DNA of 64,000 nucleotides from Actinomycetales bacterium (GTDB lineage: Bacteria > Actinomycetota > Actinomycetes > Actinomycetales > Microbacteriaceae). The stretch lies in assembly GCA_015655445.1 (NCBI GenBank), contig JAATFA010000033.1, positions 1 through 64,000 on the forward strand, written 5' to 3'. The notes under the pieces were generated by a model. It was not told the DNA's origin, did not search any database, and worked only from the letters and a program-made list of their open reading frames with translations. Below, in pieces: positions 53,453 through 63,733 of the stretch (position 1 is its first letter; each line of letters begins with the position of its first letter). A program made the translations under genes and the position numbers.

Positions 53453-54232
53453 TTGCAGAACGACTCGCCACCCGCGGCACACCACGCGCTGCGCATCCTG
53501 AGCTACCTCGCGGCGCAGCGCGGACCCGTGCCGGCCGCGACCGTCGCATCCGCGCTGGGGCTGCCGCGCTCGTCCGCCTACCGCGTGCTGTCCGCGCTCG
53601 TCGAGCACGGCTACGCGCTGCACTACCCCGAGGCGCGCCGGTACGGGCTCGGGTACGCGGCGTTCGAGCTGAGCTCGGGCTTCTCGCGCCAGGAGCCGCT
53701 CACGCGGCTCGGCCGGCCGATCCTCGCCGCGCTCGTCGAACGCGTGGGCGAGACCGCGCACCTCACCGTGCTGCTGGGCACCGATGTCGTCTACCTCGTC
53801 GAGGAGCAGGCGCGCCACCGCCCGCCGCTCGTGACGGGCGTCGGCGTGCGCCTGCCGAGCTACGCGACGGCAAGCGGTCGCGCGCTGCTCGCGTCGCTGC
53901 CGCAGACGCAGCTGCACGCGCTCTTCTCGGCGCCCGACGCCTTCGCGGCGGCCGCCGCACCCGGCTACTCGTTCTCGCGCCTGCGCCGCGAGCTGCGGCA
54001 GGTACGGCAGGACGGCTACGCCGCCGAGGACGGCGAGGTCACCCCCGGCTTCGCCTCGGTCTCGGTCGCGATCCGCGATCGCGCCGGATGGCCCGCCGCG
54101 GGCATCACGGTCACCTACCGTCGGGAGGACGTCGGCGACGCCGCCCGCGCCGCGATCATCGAGGCCCTGCAGCGCCACGCCGTCGAGCTCTCGCACCGCA
54201 TCCGCGGCTCGATGGCCGAGCCGGGCCGCTGA
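53453..54232 (+). CDS. IclR-family regulator, probable hut regulator
   Basis: The 259-aa regulator has an N-terminal winged HTH (AHHALRILSYLAAQRGPV..VASALGLPRSSAYRVLSALVEHGY) and a C-terminal IclR effector domain (GETAHLTVLLGTDVVYLVEEQ, LPSYATASGRALLASLP). TTG 53453 is the only sensible start before the HTH and has no SD. It lies between and opposite to hutU and hutH, with a 100-bp AT-containing divergent promoter (TATGGGACAATTAACG at 53411-53426). Control of the hut genes by histidine or urocanate is the likely role. Confidence 0.85.
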   Translation: MQNDSPPAAHHALRILSYLAAQRGPVPAATVASALGLPRSSAYRVLSALVEHGYALHYPEARRYGLGYAAFELSSGFSRQEPLTRLGRPILAALVERVGETAHLTVLLGTDVVYLVEEQARHRPPLVTGVGVRLPSYATASGRALLASLPQTQLHALFSAPDAFAAAAAPGYSFSRLRRELRQVRQDGYAAEDGEVTPGFASVSVAIRDRAGWPAAGITVTYRREDVGDAARAAIIEALQRHAVELSHRIRGSMAEPGR

Positions 54233-54292
54233 CGCCGCGAGCGTCGCGCCCCCGGGGCGACGCCGGCGGTGCGGCCTGTGGCAGCGACGACC

Positions 54293-55852
54293 TCACACGA
54301 GCTCGGCGGCCCCGCGCGCGACCTCGAGCAGCCGGCCGCTCTGGACGAGCGCGACGGCGGCGGCGATGTCGTGCGCGAGGAAGCGGTCCGGCGCCGCACC
54401 CGGCACGACCGCGCGCAGCTCGTCGACGACGGCCTGTGCGAGCGGCCCGGGCCGCTCGGGCGTGCGCAGCTCGATCGCGCGCGCGGCGGTGAGGATCTCG
54501 ATCGCGACGACCCGCTGGGCGCCGTCGATCGCGCGGCGCAGCTTGCGCGCGGCCGCCCATCCCATCGAGACGTGGTCCTCCTGCATCGCGGAGGTGGGGA
54601 TCGAGTCGACGGAGGCGGGCACGGCGAGCCGCTTGAGCTCGGAGACGATCCCCGCCTGCGTGTACTGCGCGATCATGTGCCCGGAGTCGACGCCCGGATC
54701 GTGGGCGAGAAAGGGCGGCAGCCCGTGGCTGCGGGCGACGTCGAGCATCCGGTCGCTGCGGCGCTCGGAGATGGAGGCGAGGTCGGCGACGGCGATCGCC
54801 GCGAAGTCCAGCACATAGCCGACGGGGGCGCCGTGGAAGTTCCCGTTCGACTCGACGCGGCCGTCGGGCGTCACGACCGGGTTGTCGACGGCGGAGGCGA
54901 GCTCGCGCCCCGCGACGAGCGCGGCATGCGCGAGGGTGTCGCGCACGGCGCCGTGCACCTGCGGCGCGCAGCGCAACGAGTAGGCGTCCTGCACGCGCGT
55001 GAAGCCCGCGCCGTGGTGGGCCGCGACGATGCCGCTGCCGGCGAGCGCCGACCGCATGTTCGCGGCCGAGGCCGCCTGCCCCGGATGCGGCCGCAGTGCC
55101 TGCAGGTCCGCGGCGAAGACGGCGTCCGTGCCCTGCAGCGCCTCGATCGACATGGCCGCGGCGACGTCGGCGACCGTCACGAGCGCGGTCAGGTCGTGCA
55201 GCGCGAGCACGAGCATCCCGAGCATGCCGTCGGTGCCGTTGATGAGCGCGAGCCCCTCCTTCTCCTTGAGCCGCAGCGGCGCGATGCCCGCGGCGGCGAG
55301 CGCGGCGCCGCCGTCGACGAGCACGCCCTCCGCGTCGCGCACGGTCCCCTCGCCCATCGCCGCGAGCGCGCAGTGCGCGAGGGGGGCGAGGTCGCCCGAG
55401 CAGCCGAGCGAGCCGTACTCCCCGACGACGGGCGTGATGCCCGCGTTGAGCACGGCCGCGTACGTCTGCGCGACCTCGGGCCGCACGCCCGTGCGGCCGG
55501 TCGCAAGCGTGGAGAGCCGCAGCAGCATGAGCGCGCGCACGACCTCGCGCTCGACCTCGGCGCCGCTCGAGGCCGCGTGGCTGCGCACGAGCGAGGCCTG
55601 CAGCTGCTCACGGCTCTCGACGGGGATCGAGGTCGTCGCGAGCGCGCCGAACCCGGTCGAGACGCCGTAGTGGGGCCTGCTGTCGCTCGCGAGCCTCTCG
55701 ATGACGGCGCGCGAGCGGCCCATCTCGGCGAGGGCGTCGGGGCTCACGGTGACGTGCGCGCCGTGTCGCGCGACGGCGACGACCTCGTCGAAGCGGAGGG
55801 CGCCGGTGCCGACGGTGACGGTGGCGGGGGTGGCGAGCGTGTCGGACGGCAT
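54293..55852 (-). CDS. hutH: Histidine ammonia-lyase
   Basis: The 519-aa enzyme deaminates histidine to urocanate. It has YGVSTGFGALATTSIP, SLVRSHAA, the MIO-forming tripeptide in GSLGCSGDLAPLAH, NGTDGML and RVQDAYSLRCAPQVHG. The MIO triad reads CSG rather than ASG; the Ser and Gly are kept, so the cofactor can form. It is convergent with the IclR gene and separate from the hutU operon. Confidence 0.97.
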   Translation of the reverse strand: MPSDTLATPATVTVGTGALRFDEVVAVARHGAHVTVSPDALAEMGRSRAVIERLASDSRPHYGVSTGFGALATTSIPVESREQLQASLVRSHAASSGAEVEREVVRALMLLRLSTLATGRTGVRPEVAQTYAAVLNAGITPVVGEYGSLGCSGDLAPLAHCALAAMGEGTVRDAEGVLVDGGAALAAAGIAPLRLKEKEGLALINGTDGMLGMLVLALHDLTALVTVADVAAAMSIEALQGTDAVFAADLQALRPHPGQAASAANMRSALAGSGIVAAHHGAGFTRVQDAYSLRCAPQVHGAVRDTLAHAALVAGRELASAVDNPVVTPDGRVESNGNFHGAPVGYVLDFAAIAVADLASISERRSDRMLDVARSHGLPPFLAHDPGVDSGHMIAQYTQAGIVSELKRLAVPASVDSIPTSAMQEDHVSMGWAAARKLRRAIDGAQRVVAIEILTAARAIELRTPERPGPLAQAVVDELRAVVPGAAPDRFLAHDIAAAVALVQSGRLLEVARGAAELV

Positions 55853-56059
55853 GTGCGCTCCTCGGTGCTGGATGGCCGGTCGGTCGTGCGGCGGGCGGGC
55901 GATGACGGACGATGCGTCCGCGCCTCGCGCACGTCCCCTTCATCGTGCAGCGCGGCATCGGCGCGCCCATGGCAGCCGTGCTCGCTCCTGTCCGGCATGT
56001 CAGACACTCGGATGACGTCCGCCCCCTCGAGCATAGGCGCACCACGTGAAAACGTGATT

Positions 56060-56090
56060 TTACCCAGCGGTAACAATTGCTCCGTATTCT
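56060..56090 (+). promoter_or_regulatory. Possible operator and -10 of the ABC/M19 operon
   Basis: An inverted repeat TTACC-CAGC-GGTAA (56060-56073) lies 12 bp ahead of TATTCT (56085-56090), a -10 candidate about 35 nt upstream of ATG 56126. GTGAAAACGTGA just upstream adds a second symmetric element. Either could be bound by the IclR proteins at the end of the operon. The rest of the 273-bp gap to hutH shows nothing else. Confidence 0.45.
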
Positions 56091-56125
56091 GGACGAGCAC
56101 GGCCATCGACCCGAAGGAACGACAC

Positions 56126-57091
56126 ATGCCCGAGACCCCCGCAGAGCTCGTCGACGAGATGCGCGAGGCCGCGCGAGCGGCCCGGACGCACCGACCCGAG
56201 GAGGTCGCGCGGCTGTTCGCCGGGCAGGTCCCCGGTCGCCCCGGCGCGGGCGGCCAGTACTTCACGACGTTCGACACGGCGGCGGGCATGCTGCGCGACT
56301 ACGCCGGCTACACGATCTACCCCGCGCTCGCCGCGCTCGCCGCGGGCCGCTGGGACCCCGCCACGACGTGGCAGGTGCTCGACGGGCTCGGCTCGCCGCA
56401 CGCGAGCTTCCTCGGCTACTGCGGCTTCGACGCGGTCCGGGACTTCCACGCGCGACTGCTCGCCCTCGGCCCCGACGGCCTCGCCCCCGCGGACGCGGTC
56501 GAGGCCCTCTCCGCCTACAGCGCCTACGTCAACCGCGTGAACGCGTGGGTGCACCACGAGTTCCCGTGGAGCATCGGCGAGGGCTTCCGCTATCCCGACG
56601 ACGGATGGACGCCCGAGCCCGTCGCCGAGCTCCGCGAGCCCGTGGCCGTCTCCGGCCCGCGCGTCACGCTCACGTGGCAGCCGCTTGACGTGACCGTGCA
56701 CGCGACGCTCGCCCGCGATCAGAACCCGGCCCTCGTCGACGCGGTGCTCGCATCACTGCCGTTCACGGTGCTGCAGGACCACTCGGCCGTGTCGGGCGAG
56801 TCGGTGTTCGCCTGGACGCCGCTCGTCACGACCGTCGCCGCGCCCGTGCGCGAGCGCGTGTGCGACGCGCCGGTCGGCCGCCTGCGGTTCCAGCAGGCCA
56901 CGGGACAGAAGCTCGTCGTCGCGTACGGCCGCACGACCGAGACGGGGCTCGCGCCCGTGCTCGGCCAGGTCGACGAGGCCGACCTCGGCGTGCTGCCCGC
57001 GGTCGGGGAGGCCGTCTTCGCGAGCACGTTCCGCACCAAGGACCCCATCTGGCTCACGGTCGAGCTCGAGAACCAGGTTCCCGCCGAATAG
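56126..57091 (+). CDS. Uncharacterised protein, probable helical bundle plus cyclophilin-like (DUF3830-type) half
   Basis: The 321-aa protein has two parts. Residues 1-170 are helix-rich (ARLFAGQVPGRPGAGGQYF, YCGFDAVRDFHARLLAL, AYVNRVNAWVHHEFPW). Residues 175-321 are beta-rich (VTLTWQPLDVTVHATLARDQNP.., SLPFTVLQDHSAVSGESVFAWTP) and resemble the cyclophilin-like DUF3830 pattern of 'PF..H....GE..' followed by GRTTETGLAP. I recall this pairing from cucumopine-synthase-related proteins, but cannot verify it here. It heads an amino-acid ABC operon next to hutH. ATG 56126 follows GAAGGAAC. Function unknown. Confidence 0.6.
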   Translation: MPETPAELVDEMREAARAARTHRPEEVARLFAGQVPGRPGAGGQYFTTFDTAAGMLRDYAGYTIYPALAALAAGRWDPATTWQVLDGLGSPHASFLGYCGFDAVRDFHARLLALGPDGLAPADAVEALSAYSAYVNRVNAWVHHEFPWSIGEGFRYPDDGWTPEPVAELREPVAVSGPRVTLTWQPLDVTVHATLARDQNPALVDAVLASLPFTVLQDHSAVSGESVFAWTPLVTTVAAPVRERVCDAPVGRLRFQQATGQKLVVAYGRTTETGLAPVLGQVDEADLGVLPAVGEAVFASTFRTKDPIWLTVELENQVPAE

Positions 57092-57147
57092 CAATTGAGT
57101 ACCACCCTGCAACAACATTCCTGTCACCCCGTCTGAAAGGGCATCCC

Positions 57148-58086
57148 ATGTCAGCCTCCTCGATCGCACGGCGGCTCCCCGTCGCCGTCGCCGCGGTGGC
57201 CGCGCTCTGCGCGGCGCTCACCGCATGCTCCGGCACCGCCTCGTCGTCGACGTCGCCGGGCGCGAGCCCGTCGGTCGACCCCGAGTGGGCGAAGATCCGC
57301 GCCGAGCTGCCCGCGAGCGTCCGCTCCCAGGGCGAGCTCACCGTCGGCACGTCGGCTGCCTACCCGCCGTTCGACTACTACGCGTCCGACAACAAGACGG
57401 TCATCGGCATCGACCCCGACCTCGCCTCCGCCGTCGGCGAGGTGCTCGGCATCAAGCTCACCTTCGTGGCCGCCGACTTCTCCTCCCTCATCCCCGGCAT
57501 GGCCGCCGGGCGCTACGACCTCGTGTGGGCGGACGCGGGCGACAACCCCGCGCGGCAGCAGCAGGTCGACATCATCGACTACAACCGCAACACGAGCCTC
57601 TTCCTCACCTCCTCCGACACGAAGAAGGTGACCAAGAAGACGGACGTGTGCGGCAAGACGGTCGCGGTCGAGCAGGGCACGACCGAGGTCCAGTACATGC
57701 AGCAGCAGAGCACGGACTGCCAGGCCGCCGGCCTCGCCCCGGTGACGGTCAACCAATACCCCGGCCTGAACGACGCCGTGCTCGCGGTCAAGAGCGGGCG
57801 GGCCTATGCGACGATCGCGAACAACGCGACGATCGGCTACACCGCCAAGCAGTCCGGCGGCCAGCTCGTCGCGAGCGGTCCCACGTACTTCTCGACGCTC
57901 TGCGGCGTGCTGACGCCGAAGGGATCCCCGCTCACGAAGCCGCTGCAGAAGGCCCTGCAGCAGATCGTCGACGACGGGCGATACGCGAAGATCCTGAAGA
58001 AGTACGGTGCCGAGGCGGCGGCGATCGACACGATCACCGTCAACGGAACCCCCGCGACCCCGTCACCGACCACGACGGCGGGCTGA
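57148..58086 (+). CDS. Polar amino-acid ABC transporter binding lipoprotein
   Basis: The 312-aa family-3 SBP has a lipobox (CAALTACSG), a Ser-rich linker, then GELTVGTSAAYPPFDYYASDNKTVIGIDPDLASAVGEVLGIKL and the usual KYGAEAAAID end. It captures amino acids or amino-acid derivatives such as opines for the permease and ATPase downstream. Two Cys in KTDVCGKTV and STDCQAA could form a disulfide. Confidence 0.9.
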   Translation: MSASSIARRLPVAVAAVAALCAALTACSGTASSSTSPGASPSVDPEWAKIRAELPASVRSQGELTVGTSAAYPPFDYYASDNKTVIGIDPDLASAVGEVLGIKLTFVAADFSSLIPGMAAGRYDLVWADAGDNPARQQQVDIIDYNRNTSLFLTSSDTKKVTKKTDVCGKTVAVEQGTTEVQYMQQQSTDCQAAGLAPVTVNQYPGLNDAVLAVKSGRAYATIANNATIGYTAKQSGGQLVASGPTYFSTLCGVLTPKGSPLTKPLQKALQQIVDDGRYAKILKKYGAEAAAIDTITVNGTPATPSPTTTAG

Positions 58087-58109
58087 GTCCCGCAACGAGG
58101 AGTCTCGTC

Positions 58110-58991
58110 ATGAGCAGCAGCCGCCCGACGACCCCCCTGCCCGTCGTCCGGAGGCGGCGTCTCGGCCGCGTGCCGGCGATGATCGTCGTGGTCCTCGTCG
58201 CCACGCTCATCGTCGCCGCGCTCGCGAGCAACCCGCGCTTCGAGTGGGGCGTCGTGGGCGAGTACCTGTTCTCGCCCTCGATCGTCCAGGGCGCGGGCGT
58301 GACCGTGGGCCTCACGGTCGTCGCGATGGCGATCGGCATCCTGCTCGGGATCGTCCTCGCCGTGATGCGACAGTCCGGGGGCGTGATCCTCTCCGCCGCC
58401 GCCGGGCTGTACATCTGGTTCTTCCGGGGCACCCCGCAGCTCGTGCAGCTCATCTTCTGGTACAACATCGGCGCGCTCTACCCGAAGCTCAGCCTCGGCG
58501 TCCCGTTCGGCCCGCAGTGGTTCTCGGTCGACGCGAACGACGTCGTGACGCCCCTCGCGACGGCGATCTTCGGTCTCGGCCTCAACGAGGCCGCGTACAT
58601 GGCCGAGATCGTGCGCGCGGGCCTCACCGCGGTCGGGCCCGGCCAGCGGGAGGCCGCGGCCGCGCTCGGGCTCTCGCGCTGGCACTCGCTCACGCGCATC
58701 GTCCTGCCCCAGGCGATGCGCGTGATCGTGCCGCCGACGGGCAACCAGGTGATCAGCATGCTCAAGTCCACGTCCCTCGTCTCGGTGATCGCGCTCGCCG
58801 AGCTCCTCTACTCCGCGCAGAGCATCTACACGCGCACCTTCCAGACCATCCCGCTCCTCATCGTCGTGAGCCTGTGGTACCTCGCGATGACGACGGTGCT
58901 CACGCTCGGCCAACGGCAGCTCGAGCGGCGTCTCAACTCCGGAGCCCGCGGGCTCCGCCCGGCGGCGGCAGCGCCGCGACCCCATGAATGA
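58110..58991 (+). CDS. Polar amino-acid ABC transporter permease
   Basis: The 293-aa permease has the HisM/GlnP-type motifs FFRGTPQLVQLIFWYN, the EAA loop VGPGQREAAAALGLSRWHSLTRIVLPQAMR, and PPTGNQVISMLKSTSL. It is longer at the N-terminus than most because of a basic cytosolic segment and an extra periplasmic loop. Only one permease gene is present, so it would act as a homodimer. Confidence 0.92.
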   Translation: MSSSRPTTPLPVVRRRRLGRVPAMIVVVLVATLIVAALASNPRFEWGVVGEYLFSPSIVQGAGVTVGLTVVAMAIGILLGIVLAVMRQSGGVILSAAAGLYIWFFRGTPQLVQLIFWYNIGALYPKLSLGVPFGPQWFSVDANDVVTPLATAIFGLGLNEAAYMAEIVRAGLTAVGPGQREAAAALGLSRWHSLTRIVLPQAMRVIVPPTGNQVISMLKSTSLVSVIALAELLYSAQSIYTRTFQTIPLLIVVSLWYLAMTTVLTLGQRQLERRLNSGARGLRPAAAAPRPHE

Positions 58992-59001
58992 AAGGCTGGC
59001 A

Positions 59002-60002
59002 ATGTTCATCGTCGACGGCGCGTACAACGGTCTCACCGACATCCCCCTCTACCCCGACGCGGAGGGCCGGGAGGTCGTCGACCAGCTGCGCGATGCGGGA
59101 GTGCGGCTCCTCCACCAGTCGGTCGTCATCGACTACCACCCGACCGCGTTCCGCGCCGCCATCAAGCGCATGCTCGACCACGAGGCCCTCATCGAGACGA
59201 TGCCGGACCGGCTCATGCGCGTGGACACCCCGGAGGACGCGCGACGCGCGATCGCGGAGGACAAGCTCGGGCTCGTGTACACCTTCCAGGGCGCGGACGC
59301 GATCGAGGACGACCTCGACAACCTCATCGTGCTGCACCGCCTCGGGCTGCGCGTGCTGCAGATCACGTACAACTCGCAGAACCGTCTCGGCTACGGCGGC
59401 TACGAGCCCGTCGACCGCGGTCTGACCTACTTCGGCACGATCACCGTCAAGGCGTGCAACTCGCTCGGCATCACCGTCGACCTCTCGCACGTCGGCGAGC
59501 GCACGGCCCTCGACGCGTGCGAGGCGAGCACAAGGCCGGTCATCGTCTCGCACTCCAACGCCGACGCGCTGTGCCACCACACGCGCAACGTGAGCGACAC
59601 CCTCATCCGCGCGGTGGGCGAGACGGGCGGGCTCGTCGGCATCACCCCGCACTCGGTCTTCACCCAGCCCAAGTCGCAGGGATGGCCGACCGTGGAGGTC
59701 CTCCTGCGCCACCTCGACCACATGGTCGAGCTCGTCGGCGTCGACCACGTGGGCCTCTCGACCGATCGCTTCGCCTCGCCGAACGTGTACGCCGCGATGA
59801 CCCGCAAGCGCGAGGACATCATGTTCGGCGACTTCTGGGGCGGCTACGACGTCTCGCAGAAGAACGTGCAGGGCTTCTCCGACTACGGCGACTGGCCCAG
59901 GATCCTCGAGGCCCTCTCCGCGCGCGGCTACTCGGACGAGGACGTCGCGAAGATCGCGGGAGAGAACTACCTGCGCATCTACGACAGCACCTGGGGCCGG
60001 CC

Positions 60003-60006
<4 letters not shown>
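59002..60006 (+). CDS. M19-family homologue with degenerate metal site
   Basis: The 334-aa protein follows the membrane-dipeptidase fold ([56 protein letters not shown]). The first metal motif, normally DGHND, reads DGAYN, and the bridging Glu region reads [10 protein letters not shown]. Two or three ligands are therefore missing while the two later His and the Asp remain. It may bind one metal, be inactive, or catalyse another reaction. Start ATG 59002 with GAAAGG at 6 nt is preferred to ATG 58984, which overlaps the permease. It is 4 bp-coupled to the ATPase gene. Confidence 0.82.
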
Positions 60007-60766
<760 letters not shown>

Positions 60767-60770
<4 letters not shown>

Positions 60771-61462
60771 GCGGGGCCGAGCCGTCGGCCGCCGGCCGCA
60801 CGGTCGAGCGCGCCCTCTCGCTTCTCGCGCTCGTGTGCGAGCGGGGTCAGGCGTCCCTCGTCGAGGCCGCGCGAGCACTCGACCTCTCGCCCTCGACGAC
60901 GCTGCGCCTCCTGCGCACCCTCGAGACCCAGGAGTACGTGCGCCGCGACGAGAGCGGCGGCTACCGGCCGGGCGCGAAGACGATCCGGGTGGGCGCGCAG
61001 GCGCTCGGCCACGAGCGCGTCGTGGCCGCCGGCCGCGCCGAGCTCGACCGCATCGCGCTCGAGACCGGCGAGTCGGCCTACCTGAGCGTGCTCGGCCACG
61101 CGAGCACGGCCCTGTACGTCGCCATCGCCGAGGGGTCCCAGATGGTGCGCTACGTCAGCTGGGTGGGCCTCACGATCCCGGTCGAGGGCACGGCGGCCGG
61201 GCGCGCGCTCACGGGAGGGGTCCCGGCGGGCGGCTTCGCTGCCGTGCGAGGCGATCTGGACGCGCACGCCGTCGAGATCGCGGTGCCCGTGCTCGGCGCG
61301 GACGACTCGATCGAGGCCGCGCTCTCGGTCGTCATCCCGGTCAACCGCGTACGCGAGAGCACGGAGGGCGACGTCGGCGCCCTCCTCGTCGGCGCGGCGC
61401 AGCGCATCACGGAGCAGCTGCGGGCGCTCGAGCCCGCACGCGTCGGCGGGGCGAGCGAATGA
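60767..61462 (+). CDS. IclR-family regulator (first of a tandem pair)
   Basis: The 231-aa protein has a winged HTH ([46 protein letters not shown]) and an IclR effector domain with [12 protein letters not shown]-type segment ([15 protein letters not shown]). It is about 20-25 residues shorter than most family members because the loops of the effector domain are trimmed. Overlaps of 4 bp on both sides show co-translation with the transporter and the second IclR. It probably senses the transported compound. Confidence 0.87.
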
Positions 61463-62166
61463 CCGGCGAGACGGAGCAGCCCTCGACGGGCCGCACGCGC
61501 ACGGTGGATCGTGCGCTCGACGTGCTCGCGGTCGTGTGCGAGCGCGGCAGCGCGACGCTCAGCGAGATCGCACGGGAGACGGGGCTCTCGCCGAGCACGT
61601 GCGCCCGGCTGCTCAAGGTGCTCGACGCGCAGGAGTTCGTGCGACGTCACGAGGGCGTGTACCGCCCCGGCGCGCACATCATCCGCGTGGGCGCTCTCGC
61701 CCTCAGCAGCGCGAACATCGTCGCTGTCGGACAGGTCGAGCTCGACCGGATCGCCGCCGAGACGGGCGAGTCGGCCTACCTCAGCCTTCCCTCCCCGGGA
61801 CGTCAGGCGATCCTCGCCGCGCTCGCCCACGGCACGCACCCCGTGCGGCACGTGAGCTGGGTCGGTCGCGCGGTGAGCCTCGACGGCACCGCGGTCGGCG
61901 CGGCGCTCCTGGGCGGGATAGGACGCCGCGGCTTCGCGAACCTCGTGCGCATCACCTCGCCCGACACGACCTCGATCGCCTCCCCCGTCCACTCGCACAC
62001 GCGCGTCGTGGCGGCCCTCTCGGTCGTCGTGCCCGAGTTCCGCGCGACCCCCGACTACCTCGAGCGCGTCGGCACGATCGTCGCGGAGGCGGCCGACCGT
62101 CTCGCCGTGCGGCTCGGCGTCGAGCCCCTGCCGCAGCCGCGCGACGCTCTCGGGCCGGCGCGCTGA
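61459..62166 (+). CDS. IclR-family regulator (second of a tandem pair)
   Basis: The 235-aa protein closely resembles the preceding gene (VDRALDVLAVVCERGSATLSEIARETGLSPSTCARLLKVLDAQEFVRR; YLSLPSPGRQAILAALAHG; RHVSWVGRAVSLDGTAVGAALLGG), so it probably arose by duplication. The two may form a heterodimer or respond to different ligands. It ends the operon that starts at 56126. Confidence 0.87.
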   Translation: MTGETEQPSTGRTRTVDRALDVLAVVCERGSATLSEIARETGLSPSTCARLLKVLDAQEFVRRHEGVYRPGAHIIRVGALALSSANIVAVGQVELDRIAAETGESAYLSLPSPGRQAILAALAHGTHPVRHVSWVGRAVSLDGTAVGAALLGGIGRRGFANLVRITSPDTTSIASPVHSHTRVVAALSVVVPEFRATPDYLERVGTIVAEAADRLAVRLGVEPLPQPRDALGPAR

Positions 62167-62223
62167 GGGCGCCCAGCCGGGAGCGCGCCGGCGCGTGCCG
62201 CGCGCGCGTCCGCGACGCCGGGC

Positions 62224-62694
62224 TCAGCCGGCGGGCGTGCCCGCGTTCGCCCGCTCGAGCCGGGACCTCAGCGCCGCGAGCGTCGTCGCGAGCTGCTCCC
62301 GTCGCGACGCGCTGACCGCCGTTCCCACGAGCTCCTCGAGGACCTCGTCGAACGTGCGCTCGGCGTCGGAGACGACGGCGGCCCCCGCCGCGGTGAGCTC
62401 GAGCAGGGACGAGCGACGATCCTCGGGGTTCGGCACGCGCCGCACGAGGCCCCGCGCCTCGAGCCGGTCGATCCCCTTGCTCGTGGCGCCGACGCCGACC
62501 GCGAAGCGGGTGGCGAGGTCGCCGACGCGGGAGCGCGGATGGTCACGAAGGTGGTGAAGGAACTCGAACTGGGACGCGAAGAGCCCGTGACGCGCCCTCA
62601 GCCGCTCGTTGACCGCGTTGTAGAGGCGCGTCTCGACGCGCACGAGGTCGTCGAAGACCCCCGCGAGGCTCACATCATGTTCCTGCATCCACAT
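62224..62694 (-). CDS. MarR-family transcriptional regulator
   Basis: The 156-aa protein has the MarR layout: an N-terminal dimerisation helix, the winged HTH (RVGDLATRFAVGVGATSKGIDRLEARGLVRRVPNPEDRR) with the Asp-Arg-Arg wing, and C-terminal helices. An in-frame ATG two codons in (62688) is an alternative start. It is divergent from an esterase gene with a palindromic operator in the 58-bp gap, the typical arrangement for a MarR repressor and its single target. Confidence 0.9.
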   Translation of the reverse strand: MWMQEHDVSLAGVFDDLVRVETRLYNAVNERLRARHGLFASQFEFLHHLRDHPRSRVGDLATRFAVGVGATSKGIDRLEARGLVRRVPNPEDRRSSLLELTAAGAAVVSDAERTFDEVLEELVGTAVSASRREQLATTLAALRSRLERANAGTPAG

Positions 62695-62705
62695 TCCTAG
62701 GCATA

Positions 62706-62725
62706 TATAATGGATTCCGCGGAAT
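62706..62725. promoter_or_regulatory. -10 TATAAT and palindromic MarR operator
   Basis: A perfect TATAAT (62706-62711) on the plus strand is followed two bases later by the perfect 12-bp palindrome ATTCCGCGGAAT (62714-62725). A MarR dimer on this palindrome would cover the start of esterase transcription. The AT-rich box is unusual for this GC-rich window. Confidence 0.65.
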
Positions 62726-62752
62726 GTATCCTAACGAGCGAAGGGCATACGC

Positions 62753-63667
62753 GTGAGCAGGGAACAACGCACGGCGGTCGACGAGCTCCTCCGGCGGCGA
62801 CCGGACGGCCCTCCGCCGCGCTCCGTGGCCGAGATGCGGGACGGCTTCGCCGCATTCATGGCACTGTTCCCGATCCAGAGCGTGCGCACGACGGACATCG
62901 AGATCGGAGGCCGACCCGCGGTGCGCGTCGAGCCGCAGGGCGCGGGCAGGCCGGGGACGATCCTCTACTTCCACGGCGGGTCGTTCGTGCTCGGATCGCC
63001 GCGGACCGCGATGGGCCTCACGGCGAGCCTCGTCACGCGAACCGGATGCTCGGCGATCTCCCTCGACTACCGCCTCGCACCGGAGCACCCGTTCCCCGCG
63101 GCCATCGAGGACTGCGTCGCCGCCTACCGGGAGCTGCTCGAGAGCGGCGTCGCACCGGAGTCCGTCGTCTTCGCCGGCGACTCGGCCGGAGCCGGCCTCA
63201 CCGTGACGGCGACGCTCGCCGCACGCTCCGCGGGCCTTCCGCTGCCGGCGGCGATCCTCGCCCTCTCCCCCGGTCTCGACCACACGCGCTCCGGCACGAC
63301 CATGACGACGAAGGCGGGCGTCGATCCGCTCTTCACGCGCGCGGCGATGCAGCGCACGGGCGACATGTACCTCGCGGGGCAGGATCCGCGTCAGGAGCTC
63401 GCCGCGCCCGCGGTGCTCGCCGACCTCACGGGCTTCCCGCCGATCCTGCTGCAGGTCGGCACGAACGAGCTGCTGCTCGACGACTCGGTGCGCCTCGCCG
63501 AGCGCGCGCGCGACGCGGACGTGGACGTCATCCTCGACGTCACCGCGGGCGTCCCGCACGTCTTCCAATCCTTCGCCGGACAGCTCGAGGAGGCCGACCA
63601 GGCCCTCGATCGCGCCGCCCTCTTCCTCGCTCAGCACCTGCGGGATGCCGGCGGCGACGCGCGGTGA
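62753..63667 (+). CDS. Alpha/beta hydrolase, hormone-sensitive-lipase-type esterase
   Basis: The 304-aa enzyme has the HGG oxyanion motif (LYFHGGSFVLGS), DYRLAPEHPFPAA, nucleophile elbow FAGDSAGAGLTV, the Asp region GTNELLLDDS and His in GVPHVFQ, all features of the HSL/family IV esterases. GTG 62753 follows AAGGG. Such MarR-esterase pairs often respond to aromatic or lipophilic compounds; the substrate is not known. Confidence 0.9.
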   Translation: MSREQRTAVDELLRRRPDGPPPRSVAEMRDGFAAFMALFPIQSVRTTDIEIGGRPAVRVEPQGAGRPGTILYFHGGSFVLGSPRTAMGLTASLVTRTGCSAISLDYRLAPEHPFPAAIEDCVAAYRELLESGVAPESVVFAGDSAGAGLTVTATLAARSAGLPLPAAILALSPGLDHTRSGTTMTTKAGVDPLFTRAAMQRTGDMYLAGQDPRQELAAPAVLADLTGFPPILLQVGTNELLLDDSVRLAERARDADVDVILDVTAGVPHVFQSFAGQLEEADQALDRAALFLAQHLRDAGGDAR

Positions 63668-63733
63668 CACCCGAGCGGCGTCCACGGCGCGCTCAGCGAC
63701 CCAGCGCAGGGTCACGCTCAGCCGGCCGCGCGC

